Notes under the pieces: generated by a model
What the model was told of the DNA's origin: nothing
Seen by the model: only the letters and a program-made list of their open reading frames with translations
The model's database searches: none
Source of the DNA: an uncultured Oscillospiraceae bacterium
Lineage (GTDB): Bacteria; Bacillota; Clostridia; Oscillospirales; Ruminococcaceae
DNA length: 64,000 bases
Direction of reading: 5' to 3'
NCBI GenBank assembly: GCA_949285935.1
Contig: CASEAH010000082.1
Coordinates: forward strand, 39,828-103,827
Made by a program: the position numbers and the translations under genes
Part shown: positions 18,039 through 25,882 of the stretch, piece by piece
Position numbering within the stretch: position 1 is the stretch's first letter
Layout of the letters: every line of letters begins with the position of its first letter

Positions 18039-18722
18039 TTGCTCATTGCTTTTTTAAGGACCTTGATTCTGTATGCAGTCATTATCTTTGGGGTACGGCT
18101 GATGGGAAAGCGACAGCTGGGAGAACTTCAGCCCTCGGAGCTGGTCATCACCATCCTCATCTCCAACATTGCTACCCTGCCCATTGAGGAAATCGATACA
18201 CCGCTCTTTCTGGGGATGCTCCCCATCCTTTCCCTGGTGGTATTTGAGGTGCTGATGTCCCTGATCAATCTGAAAAGCCGCCGGATCCGAAGAATTTTTT
18301 CCGGTTCTCCGGTCATTGTCATCCGGGATGGGGTCATCGATCAGAAAAAGTTGCTGGAACTGCGGTTCTCGGTAGATGATTTGATGGCACAGCTCAGGAG
18401 CAAGGATATTTACGCGGTGGAAGACGTCGATTTTGCCGTGGTGGAGACTACGGGAAAGCTTTCGGTCTATCAAAAATTTTTGGCCCGTCCCCTGTCTGCC
18501 CAATCCGCAAAAATCCCCGACTGTCCCGAACAAAACAGCCCGCCGCTGGTAGTCATCAGCGACGGGTGCGTTCATGAGGAAAATCTGGCGCTTTGCGGGC
18601 ATGACAAAACCTGGCTGGAAGGAATGGTGGCTTCCCGCCATCTGCGGATCCCCGATGTACTGCTCATGACCGCCGGGAAAGATTCCCAGGTCCATCTGGT
18701 GGTCAAGGAGGTGGGCAAATGA
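18039..18722 (+). CDS. DUF421 (YetF/YrbG-family) membrane protein
   Basis: The N-terminus has three membrane helices (about residues 3-85), with RLMGKRQLGELQPSELVITILISN, the hallmark of the DUF421/YetF family. The C-terminal cytoplasmic YetF domain contains SGSPVIVIRDGVIDQKKLLELRFSVDDLMAQLRSK. The function is unsettled; family members in Bacillus are linked to spores. A TTG at 18039 follows AAGGAGG by seven bases and is the only position with a good site; earlier ATG codons are in the divergent promoter region. Length is 227 residues. It overlaps the next gene by ATGA, so the two are co-translated. Confidence 0.88.
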   Translation: MLIAFLRTLILYAVIIFGVRLMGKRQLGELQPSELVITILISNIATLPIEEIDTPLFLGMLPILSLVVFEVLMSLINLKSRRIRRIFSGSPVIVIRDGVIDQKKLLELRFSVDDLMAQLRSKDIYAVEDVDFAVVETTGKLSVYQKFLARPLSAQSAKIPDCPEQNSPPLVVISDGCVHEENLALCGHDKTWLEGMVASRHLRIPDVLLMTAGKDSQVHLVVKEVGK

Positions 18723-19093
18723 AGCGTTTGGCGGCGGCACTGGCGCTTCTGGTCCTGATTTTGGCAGCGGGTTTCTGGAGCCTTTGGGATATGCGCCGGT
18801 GTCTGGATGGACTGGAGGATTCCGCGGCAAAGATTCAGGCTCTTTCGCCTGGAGATCCCGCTCTTCTTGCCCAAAGTCACGCTTTGGCTGACCAGTGGGT
18901 CCACGCTGAACAGCATCTGGTTTTTTATGTCCACCACGATGTTCTGGACCAAATCACCTGTCTGGTGGCAGAGCTTCCCGCCCTGGCTCAATATGAGGAA
19001 TATGGAGCCTTTTACGGGCAGGTGGAGGTTTTTCTTGCCCTATTGGATGACCTGTGGGCTTCTGCCGTTCCCAGCTACCGCAATTTGATGTAA
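18719..19093 (+). CDS. DUF4363-family small membrane-anchored protein
   Basis: This 124-residue protein has one N-terminal hydrophobic helix (about 4-22) and a helical rest that resembles DUF4363 proteins, which are often found next to DUF421 genes in Clostridia. No catalytic residues are evident. The ATGA overlap with the DUF421 gene indicates a two-gene operon and probably a joint function in the membrane, perhaps of the spore. The function is unknown. Confidence 0.75.
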   Translation: MKRLAAALALLVLILAAGFWSLWDMRRCLDGLEDSAAKIQALSPGDPALLAQSHALADQWVHAEQHLVFYVHHDVLDQITCLVAELPALAQYEEYGAFYGQVEVFLALLDDLWASAVPSYRNLM

Positions 19094-19610
19094 GGTTGTT
19101 TACCAACTCCTGCCTTTCTTCCCTCCAGAATGGTTGTGCTGGTCAATTTTCCCAGACATAAAAATTTTCTTTCTTCCCGCAATCCTTAAAAACTTCCAGA
19201 CTGTTTTAACCGGGTCCTGGGGCACACAAAAACCCCTTTCGATCAGCGCCCTGAAGTGTGTAGGAAGCAAATTGTTTGAGGGATTTCTACCGGGTCAGCA
19301 TACGGTACCGCTTCCGGGATGAGTCATATTAAGGTATAACCAGCTCCCGCATCCGGTGATTTGCTGCCAAAAGGCACCCTTCTGCAAAAAACGGAGCAGA
19401 GCATCCTCGCAAGGATTATCCCGGCTTGCTTCGGCAAATGCTGTCTGTCCAGCAGCATCATCGGCCTTTCTCTTTTCAAGAAGATGGAAACGATTCCAGC
19501 AGAGGGCACTCATCCGTCAACGCTCATTTCCAGGGAACGGTTTTACATGATATTTCTACTAAAAGAGAGTCTCCCCCAGCAGCCTTGGCAAATCCCAGAG
19601 GCAGCTACGC
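19094..19610. other. intergenic region without a recognisable gene
   Basis: Just over 500 bases between the DUF4363 stop and the terminator at 19611. Short open frames exist on both strands, but none has a ribosome site or family-like sequence. I see no clear terminator directly after the DUF4363 gene. Confidence 0.5.
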
Positions 19611-19649
19611 AAAAGCGCCGGGACAAGTTTTACTTGTCCCGGCGCTTTT
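19611..19649 (-). terminator. bidirectional terminator after the isomerase gene
   Basis: AAAAGCGCCGGGACAAG pairs perfectly with CTTGTCCCGGCGCTTTT around a 5-base loop, with A and T runs on either side. It lies 10 bases after the isomerase stop and ends the T-box operon. Confidence 0.92.
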
Positions 19650-19658
19650 GTATGGCCC

Positions 19659-20477
19659 TCAGCTCTCCAGCTGATCCATCAGATATTCCATGTAATTAAC
19701 ATAATGGTAAAATACGATCCCCGGCTCCTGAAGTTCCTGGTTCCACCGTTTGACCCATTCCAGAGTGATAAAGCCCTGATAGCCGCTGTCGCTAAGGACC
19801 TTAAGGGCATCGAAAACCGGCACGTCTCCGTAGCCCATCATCCGGTAAACCACCTTGCCCTCATGCATCACTGAATCTTTTACATGGGTATATTTGATCC
19901 GTTCTCCAATGTTGGCAAAGGTTTCTTCGGGGCTCTCTCCATAGAAACGATAGGGATGATGAATATCCCACAGCACGCCGCTTCCTGCAGGATTTGCACC
20001 GGCGATAAATTCCTTCATCCGGGCAGAATCCGCCAGCAGGCCATTGGTTTCAATCAAAACGCAGGTACCTTTGGAAGCTGCATAATCACACAGCTCCAGA
20101 TACAATTCCCGGGCCTGATTCAGGTCAGCTTCCACCGGCCCCGCCGAAAAAGTAATCATCACCCGCACAAAGGGAACTCCGATCCGGGCAGCCAGGTCGA
20201 TATAGTCCCGTGCCTCTCTCATGCCGTTTTCCCGGCTGTCGGGCATCCCCAGAGCCGCTCCGGAGGTCAGGGCTGCAAACTCCATCCCCGCAGACTCCAT
20301 CCGTTTAAGGGTGGCCGCAGCATTCTGTTCGCTGAAAATCCGGATCTTGGGGGCGTACATTTCATTCTCCATCCCCCGGATCTCAATACCGTCAATCCGC
20401 ATATCCTTGGCAGTAGCAAAAATTTCATCCCAACTCCAGCTGGGGCACCCCAAGGTGGAAAAAGCCAATTTCATCAT
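19659..20477 (-). CDS. sugar phosphate isomerase/epimerase (TIM-barrel, AP_endonuc_2 family)
   Basis: The protein matches the xylose-isomerase-like TIM barrel family: N-terminal KLAFSTLGCPSWSWDEIFATAK, then GIEIRG, the metal-binding Glu of LIETNG (about 150), DIHHPYR (about 180), HVKDS (about 215) and the final FITLEWVKRW. These residues would bind a divalent metal. The substrate is unknown. Length is 272 residues. The ATG at 20477 is doubled (ATGATG) and the ribosome site is weak. It is the third gene of the acyl-CoA ligase operon, 38 bases after the pseudokinase. Confidence 0.88.
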   Translation of the reverse strand: MMKLAFSTLGCPSWSWDEIFATAKDMRIDGIEIRGMENEMYAPKIRIFSEQNAAATLKRMESAGMEFAALTSGAALGMPDSRENGMREARDYIDLAARIGVPFVRVMITFSAGPVEADLNQARELYLELCDYAASKGTCVLIETNGLLADSARMKEFIAGANPAGSGVLWDIHHPYRFYGESPEETFANIGERIKYTHVKDSVMHEGKVVYRMMGYGDVPVFDALKVLSDSGYQGFITLEWVKRWNQELQEPGIVFYHYVNYMEYLMDQLES

Positions 20478-20515
20478 TCAACACCCAATTTCTCTTTGAT
20501 CTGCCCCTGTCGCCG

Positions 20516-22114
20516 CTATTCCTCCGGCTGATCCTCGGGGGCTTTTTTGACCGTAATGGTCACCTTTTCTGTGTCAAAATATTCTTTGGAAATACGGTCG
20601 CCCATACCCTTGTTCATGGCGATCACCGTTCCCTCTACACCTTCCGTTTCGGGATCATAATCGTATTCTACATCAAAGGGCATCCCCAGTTCTGCCAGAA
20701 GCTTTCTGGCATACAGCTCAGAGCATCCTATGAGATACGGAACATCCACATAGGCAGAGCCCTTGCTGACAATGACCCCTACTGTCATACTGTCCGGCAG
20801 CGTCTGCCCCGGCTGTACCGATTGTTCCATGATTACTCCCGCAGGGACCGTTTCGCTGTACCGCTCCTCCCGCACCTCCAGAAAAAGCCCGTAGTCAGCC
20901 TGACGGCTCTGGGCGGCAGAAAGAAGCATCCCGGTCAGGTCATATTCCATCACCTGGGAAACGGATTCTTCCATCTGGCTGGTTTCTTCCTCTTCCGGCA
21001 GTTGGGAAGACATAGAAACCATAGCAGCTGTCAGAATCAAATTCAGAATGATGCTGACTGCCAGAGCCAACATCAGGATGTTTTTACTGTCTTTCCAGAA
21101 TGCATGGGGCTTTGGAGCAGCTACCGATGCAGGTTCCGGGCGGAACACAGCGGTATTAGAACCAGTCTCCTCCAACAAGGCCGCGGTAAACTGATCCACC
21201 GACTGGAAGCGGTCCTTTTTGGCCGGCTCCATAGCCTGCGCAACCGCAAGGGACACATGAGGCGGAACCTGTGGGCAAAGGGTGGCTACCGATTCCATGG
21301 GCACCTTGCTTCGCTGGGGTGCAGATGGCGGGTCCATCTGCGTCAGGGTTCGGTACAGCACCGCACCCAGAGAATAAATATCAGTCCATTCGCCCTGAAA
21401 AAGGTTTTTGGAATACTGCTCCGGGGCACTGTACCCCGCAAACAGCTGCGGATCGACACCGCTGCCCTCCGTGCGCAGTTCCGGCAGAGAAAAACTGGTC
21501 AGGAATGCCCTGCCTTTTGCATCCACCAAAATGGTTTCAGGCGAAATTCCTCCATGGATCATCCCTTTGTTGTGGAGGTTGGAAACCAGAGAAAAAAGCG
21601 GCATCAGCAGAGTTTTGGCCGCGGGCCAGTCCAAGCCGCCTTTGGCCTCAAGGTAATCCTTCAAAGAAACTCCGCTCACAAAAGACTCCACACAGTACAG
21701 CGTCTCATGGACCGCAAGGATCTCTCTGATTTTGGGCAGACAGCGGTTATCCATTTTGGCAAGACGCTTCCATCGATCCGCCATATCGGAAAGCATGGTT
21801 TTATACCGTGCCAGATCTTTTTCTTCCACCCACAGGCTCTGTCCGTCCTCTGAACGTACCGCCATCTGCCGGGGCATGAATTCTTCGATCCAAACCCTGC
21901 GGCTTTTGGCAATGTCCAGTCCGATGTATGAACAGATAAGGCTGTTCCGTCCAAGCATCCGTCCCACCAGATACCGCTGATCCAGAACCGTTCCGGCCGG
22001 CAGCGCTCCCCGGGGATTGGATTCATCGCTTCGACGGCCGCAAAGCGGGCACTGGTCCTGGTCCTTGGCCATAGGCGACATGCAGCCCATGCAAAGCTTG
22101 CTGTTCTTGTCCAA
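20516..22114 (-). CDS. zinc-ribbon pseudokinase with C-terminal PASTA domains
   Basis: The layout resembles a PknB-type receptor kinase: an N-terminal zinc ribbon (CxxC at 11/14 and 25/28, numbering from a GTG at 22123), a kinase-like domain (about 50-315), one membrane helix (347-369) and about two extracellular PASTA-like repeats (395-530). Key catalytic residues are missing. The HRDLKPEN loop reads HGGISPETI at 190-198, the DFG motif reads SFS at 210-212, and the ATP-binding Lys is Glu80. The APE-type SAPEQY and the WTDIYSLGAVLY helix remain. It should therefore fold but not phosphorylate. PASTA repeats bind muropeptides or lipid II in related proteins. The start is TTG at 22114 with GGGAG eight bases upstream; the GTG at 22123 is too close to that site. 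Second gene of the T-box operon. Confidence 0.9.
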   Translation of the reverse strand: MDKNSKLCMGCMSPMAKDQDQCPLCGRRSDESNPRGALPAGTVLDQRYLVGRMLGRNSLICSYIGLDIAKSRRVWIEEFMPRQMAVRSEDGQSLWVEEKDLARYKTMLSDMADRWKRLAKMDNRCLPKIREILAVHETLYCVESFVSGVSLKDYLEAKGGLDWPAAKTLLMPLFSLVSNLHNKGMIHGGISPETILVDAKGRAFLTSFSLPELRTEGSGVDPQLFAGYSAPEQYSKNLFQGEWTDIYSLGAVLYRTLTQMDPPSAPQRSKVPMESVATLCPQVPPHVSLAVAQAMEPAKKDRFQSVDQFTAALLEETGSNTAVFRPEPASVAAPKPHAFWKDSKNILMLALAVSIILNLILTAAMVSMSSQLPEEEETSQMEESVSQVMEYDLTGMLLSAAQSRQADYGLFLEVREERYSETVPAGVIMEQSVQPGQTLPDSMTVGVIVSKGSAYVDVPYLIGCSELYARKLLAELGMPFDVEYDYDPETEGVEGTVIAMNKGMGDRISKEYFDTEKVTITVKKAPEDQPEE

Positions 22115-22144
22115 ATGCCTCACTCCCTGCGGCTTTACAAATTC

Positions 22145-23800
22145 TCAGGCAGTTTCGACGGAATCATCCAGATGGTAGTGTTCAACAGCCCATTCCCGCA
22201 GGCGGAATTTCTGGATCTTGCCGCTGGCAGTCATGGGAAACGCATCCATAAAAGCTACATATTTGGGCACCTTATGGCGCGCCATATGAGCCTTCACGCT
22301 GGCTTTGATGTCCTCCTCCGTACAGGAGCCGGGCTCCTTGAGGATGACGCAGGCCATCACTTCCTCCCCATACTGTTTGCTGGGGACACCGATGACCTGT
22401 ACATCCTGAACCTGCGGGAGGGTATAGATGAAGTCCTCGATCTCCTTGGGATAAATATTCTCTCCACCCCGGATGATCATGTCTTTGATTCTTCCGGTAA
22501 TCTTATAATACCCGTTTTCATCCACCGTTGCAAGGTCTCCGGAATGGAGCCAGCCCTCTTCGTCAATTACCTGCCGGGTAGCCTCCTCCATTTTATAGTA
22601 TCCCTTCATGGTATTGTATCCCCGGGAGCAAAACTCTCCAGGCTGTCCCGGCCCCAGGGTCTCCCCCGTTTCCGGATCCACAATCTTGGTTTCCACAAAG
22701 GGCATGGACTTGCCTACGGTAGTGACCCGGACTTCCAGGCTGTCCTCTGTGGTGGTCATGGTGGTAGCGGGAGATGCCTCAGTCTGGCCGTAGGTGATGG
22801 TGATCTCCCGCATATTCATCTTTTCCACCACCGCGCGCATCACTTTGATGGGGCAGGGCGATCCGGCCATAATCCCAGTGCGAAGGCTGGAAAAATCATA
22901 CTGTTCAAAATCCGGATGCTCCAGCATGGCAATATACATGGTGGGTACGCCATGGAACGCGGTACACCTTTCACTCTGGATGGCCTGCATGACTTTCAGG
23001 GGGGAGTACAGGTCTACCGGAACCATGGAGGTGGCGTGCGTAAGGCAGGCCATCATGGCCAGCACCAGGCCAAAGCAGTGGAAAAAAGGTACCACAATGC
23101 ACAGCTTATCCTCTTCGGTAAATTTCATGCAGTCGCCGATGCTCTTCCCATTGTTGACAATATTATAATGGGTCAGCATCACGCCTTTGGGAAAACCCGT
23201 GGTCCCCGAGGTGTACTGCATATTCACCACATCCTGGGGATCCAGGGATTCGGTCAGTTCCCGGTACAGCTGATGGTCGATTTTCTCTCCGTCTTTTTCC
23301 AGCTGCTTCCAGGCAGTCATTCCCTCCGGGCACTCACCTGCACCGGCATACACCACTTCCTCCAGGAAAGGCAGCATGGGATTAAGTTTTTGTCCAAATT
23401 TACCCAGACCCCGGCAAAGTTCCCGGACGATCCCCACATAATCGGTGTCTTTCCAGCGGTCGATCATCACCAGCATTCGGGTATCCGATTGACGCAGCAG
23501 ATATTCCAACTCAAAAATCTTGTACGCTGTGTTTACCGTCACCAGAACCGCTCCGATTTTGCAGCACGCAAACAGGGTGAGCATCCATTCCGGTACATTG
23601 GTGGCCCATATAGCCACCTTGTCGCCCCGTTTGACACCGTGGGCCAGCAAGCCTTTGGCGATTCGGTCTACTTCCTGGTCAAACTCTTTCCAGGTCCTCC
23701 GGTAATCCCGGTCGGTATATTTGACGGCCTCCCTGTCCGGGAATCTTGCCGCCACCTGTTCCAGCAGCTTTCCCACGGTAATCGACATCAACTGTTCCAT
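22145..23800 (-). CDS. AMP-binding acyl-CoA synthetase/ligase
   Basis: The enzyme activates a carboxylic acid with ATP to an acyl-adenylate and then to acyl-CoA. ANL-family motifs are in order: YTSGTTGFPKGV (P-loop), YGQTEASPAT, HSGDLATVDENGYYKITGRIKDMIIRGG (hinge) and the catalytic Lys of ASGKIQKFRLRE near the C-terminus. Overall similarity is to medium/short-chain fatty acid CoA ligases of the FadD/AcsF2 type. The ATG at 23800 (MEQLMSITVG) follows AAAGGAG. Length is 551 residues. It is the first gene behind a leucine-type T-box leader, unusual for this family. The next gene starts 30 bases after its stop. Confidence 0.93.
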   Translation of the reverse strand: MEQLMSITVGKLLEQVAARFPDREAVKYTDRDYRRTWKEFDQEVDRIAKGLLAHGVKRGDKVAIWATNVPEWMLTLFACCKIGAVLVTVNTAYKIFELEYLLRQSDTRMLVMIDRWKDTDYVGIVRELCRGLGKFGQKLNPMLPFLEEVVYAGAGECPEGMTAWKQLEKDGEKIDHQLYRELTESLDPQDVVNMQYTSGTTGFPKGVMLTHYNIVNNGKSIGDCMKFTEEDKLCIVVPFFHCFGLVLAMMACLTHATSMVPVDLYSPLKVMQAIQSERCTAFHGVPTMYIAMLEHPDFEQYDFSSLRTGIMAGSPCPIKVMRAVVEKMNMREITITYGQTEASPATTMTTTEDSLEVRVTTVGKSMPFVETKIVDPETGETLGPGQPGEFCSRGYNTMKGYYKMEEATRQVIDEEGWLHSGDLATVDENGYYKITGRIKDMIIRGGENIYPKEIEDFIYTLPQVQDVQVIGVPSKQYGEEVMACVILKEPGSCTEEDIKASVKAHMARHKVPKYVAFMDAFPMTASGKIQKFRLREWAVEHYHLDDSVETA

Positions 23801-23883
23801 TTTGGAAACTCCTTTCCCGCCGCACCCGCGGCGCCAAAGAATTTTTCCCGCCCACACTTGAAGCCAGACAGAAGGGGAAGCAC

Positions 23884-23924
23884 AAAAAAGGCCTTCGTCC
23901 CCTGTCTGACAGAAGACGAAAGCC
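23884..23924 (-). terminator. T-box-controlled terminator
   Basis: GGCTTTCGTC pairs with GACGAAGGCC (10 bp with one G-T) around a 15-base loop, followed by six T. Its 5' arm lies just after the T-box sequence, the expected competition with the antiterminator. Confidence 0.9.
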
Positions 23925-24153
23925 TATGCTTCCGCGGTACCACTTCGTTTGACGGCAAAAGCCGCCCACTCATGCCATGTCTAACAACACAGCCTCCCGT
24001 TAACGCTGGAGATGCGTTCAAGCCTACTTTATTTCGGTTGACCACTCAGGAGCGAGTTCGACTGCTTTCTGCCTGCCGCGTTGCAGCAACCCGCGGCTCT
24101 CTGGAAGGCATCCGGCGACTACTACTCTCCGTCAACGTGTTATGCGGTTATTG
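23884..24153 (-). ncRNA. T-box leader (leucine specifier) upstream of acyl-CoA ligase operon
   Basis: All parts of a T-box riboswitch are present on the minus strand. Stem I has GGAGAGTAG on its 5' side and CCAGAGAG with the GGTTGCTGCAA apical motif. The specifier loop reads GAACTCGCTCCTGAG, giving CTC (Leu) at 24056-24054, aligned by the GAA before it and the CTGAG after it. The T-box sequence AGTGGTACCGCGG (TGGTACCGCGG at 23942-23932) has TGGT, which would pair with tRNA ending in ACCA; tRNA-Leu has discriminator A. A competing terminator follows. Uncharged tRNA-Leu should allow transcription of the operon. Confidence 0.93.
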
Positions 24154-24159
24154 TTCTAT

Positions 24160-24188
24160 AATATAGCAATGTCCTGAGGCTTTGTCAA
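24160..24188 (-). promoter_or_regulatory. sigma-A promoter of T-box operon
   Basis: A perfect TTGACA (24188-24183) and TATATT (24165-24160) are 17 bases apart. The start point is predicted near 24153. It abuts the 3' end of the upstream sugar kinase gene. Confidence 0.88.
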
Positions 24189-24205
24189 GGGCTTTTACAA
24201 AATCC

Positions 24206-25177
24206 TCACAGGGAAATTCCCCGGACAGATTCTTCTTCTCCTTCGATCACCCGGCAGCGAAGCTGCTGAAGGATATTGGCCATGGCGATCTTGGAGGGAG
24301 GGTGGGTCCCCTCTCCCATACAGGCGGCTGTTCCGGAGGCTGCGGCAGTGCTGACACACCGGAAGATATCTCCCCCGCACTGGACAGCCTTGATAAATCC
24401 GCCCATGGTGCAATCCCCGGCGCCTACCGAAGAAACCACCCCCACTTCCGGTACATCCACCCGCAGCTGAACGCCCTTGCCGGAATAGAGGATCCCGCCT
24501 CGTCCCAGACTCATCAGCACATGCTCCACACCGTTTTGGTTCATCTCGCGGGCGGAGTCACGAATCCCATCATGATCTCCCAGATCCCTGCCGCAATAGC
24601 CGCACATTTCGGCATAATTGGGCTTCACCAGCCACGGGCGGATCTCATACAAATCCTCCAGGGAAATAGAGGATGTATCCAGAGCGATCCTGCCTCCCAG
24701 GTCGTGAATCCGGCGGCAGATCATCTTGAGTACCGTAGGGGAAATGCCTTTGGGCAACTGGCCGCTTACCACCACCAGGGTACCGGTGCTGATCCGCTCG
24801 TCCATTTTTTTACAAATGGCCTCTACTGTTTCATACCCTACCGTAAAGCCCTCCCGCAGGAGACGGGTCACCGACTTGTCCGGCAGGATGATGCTGATAT
24901 TTTCTCGGATATATCCGTCCACAGGAATGATCTCATAACGGATGCCTTCGGAAATCAGGCGCTCCTCATAAGGGTACAGGTTATATTTCCCCGCCAGGAC
25001 AATCGCCAGACTATCCACGCCAAAAGAGCGCAGCGTCCGCGAAACATTCATGGCCTTGCCTGCCGCATCATACCGTTCCTCTGTTACAATATTGTTCCCA
25101 TCCACCACCAGCTCGTCCATCCAAAGGGTAACATCCAAAGCGGGGTTCAAGGACAGTGTGACGATATTGTCAAACAT
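24206..25177 (-). CDS. PfkB-family hexose (phospho)kinase, 1-phosphofructokinase type
   Basis: The N-terminus MFDNIVTLSLNPALDVTLW and the C-terminal VGAGDCTMGGF (with the catalytic Asp of GAGD near residue 250) identify a PfkB/ribokinase-fold kinase of the 1-phosphofructokinase/tagatose-6-phosphate kinase subfamily. It phosphorylates a sugar or sugar phosphate using ATP. GKAMNVSRTLRSFG is the substrate-side motif. The ATG at 25177 has GGAGG upstream; the frame is open 21 codons more. Length is 323 residues. No PTS gene is adjacent, so the substrate is open. Monocistronic by appearance. Confidence 0.88.
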   Translation of the reverse strand: MFDNIVTLSLNPALDVTLWMDELVVDGNNIVTEERYDAAGKAMNVSRTLRSFGVDSLAIVLAGKYNLYPYEERLISEGIRYEIIPVDGYIRENISIILPDKSVTRLLREGFTVGYETVEAICKKMDERISTGTLVVVSGQLPKGISPTVLKMICRRIHDLGGRIALDTSSISLEDLYEIRPWLVKPNYAEMCGYCGRDLGDHDGIRDSAREMNQNGVEHVLMSLGRGGILYSGKGVQLRVDVPEVGVVSSVGAGDCTMGGFIKAVQCGGDIFRCVSTAAASGTAACMGEGTHPPSKIAMANILQQLRCRVIEGEEESVRGISL

Positions 25178-25240
25178 ACGCTTCCTCCATTTTCGAGCCG
25201 CCAATACAGGTGTTATGCATGTTTCTCTACGGTGATACAA

Positions 25241-25261
25241 TTTTATTATATCCTGTACAGG
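25241..25261 (-). promoter_or_regulatory. possible promoter with palindromic operator for the PfkB-family kinase
   Basis: A TATAAT-like -10 box (about 25251-25246, minus strand) directly follows the perfect 10-bp palindrome CCTGTACAGG (25252-25261). No good -35 box is visible, which would fit an activated or repressed promoter. No regulator gene is adjacent, so the operator call is speculative. Confidence 0.4.
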
Positions 25262-25882
25262 GGGTTTTGGGATAGCGGCAAAATATCGAAAAAGCTTCTA
25301 TGTTTCTCAGAATTACTGTTTAAAAAGTCAGGGGGAAAGTATCTCTTTTAAGGAAATTTCTTCCTTTGGTTATACCGATATCTCTGATTCTGTCCCTCCA
25401 TCATTTTTCATAAACAAGGGCTCCCCGCCTCCACAGAGCACTTCTTTTGGGTATATTTCTCAAAAGTACGATTTTTATCTCGCCGCAAAGGTATTTGCCT
25501 GGCCACCACATGAGCTGAGCTATGATTATCCATAAAAAAACTGTTCTTTGAATCCAGACAGGTCCAATCAAGAAGGCTGCCTTCCCTCCCAGCTTTCTCC
25601 CATATCTTTAGTCATTCTTTGTCCCGCACAAATTTCGATACCGCTTAAAACGTCAAATTTTTTCCTTGGAAGAGCAAGCCTTATAGTTTCAAAAAATCTT
25701 TCTGCAACAAATGCGGCAGACAGGTCATATGAAGGTTATAGTCCCTTTATTTTCAACAAAGCCAGCGTCTTTATATTCCAAACTATGCAAATATCAAGGA
25801 CCTGAAGCTGCACGCTCCAGGTCCCCGAACTTTTCATTCCGTATTTTCTCTTTTACGGGAGTGCTGCACCATGCCAAATATT
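25262..25882. other. intergenic region without a recognisable gene
   Basis: About 620 bases, AT-richer than the flanks. Near 25798-25825 an inverted repeat GGACCTGAAGC/GCTCCAGGTCC forms a stem just after the AIM24-family gene (minus strand) and may be part of its terminator, though no T run follows. No convincing gene was found. Confidence 0.45.

Noticed and set aside
19361-19699. Plus-strand 112-codon frame in the gap before the isomerase
   Set aside because: It runs through the bidirectional terminator and has no ribosome site.
22115-24166. Plus-strand open frame of 683 codons opposite the acyl-CoA ligase and T-box
   Set aside because: It crosses a well-supported gene and a T-box leader; composition is typical of an antisense frame.
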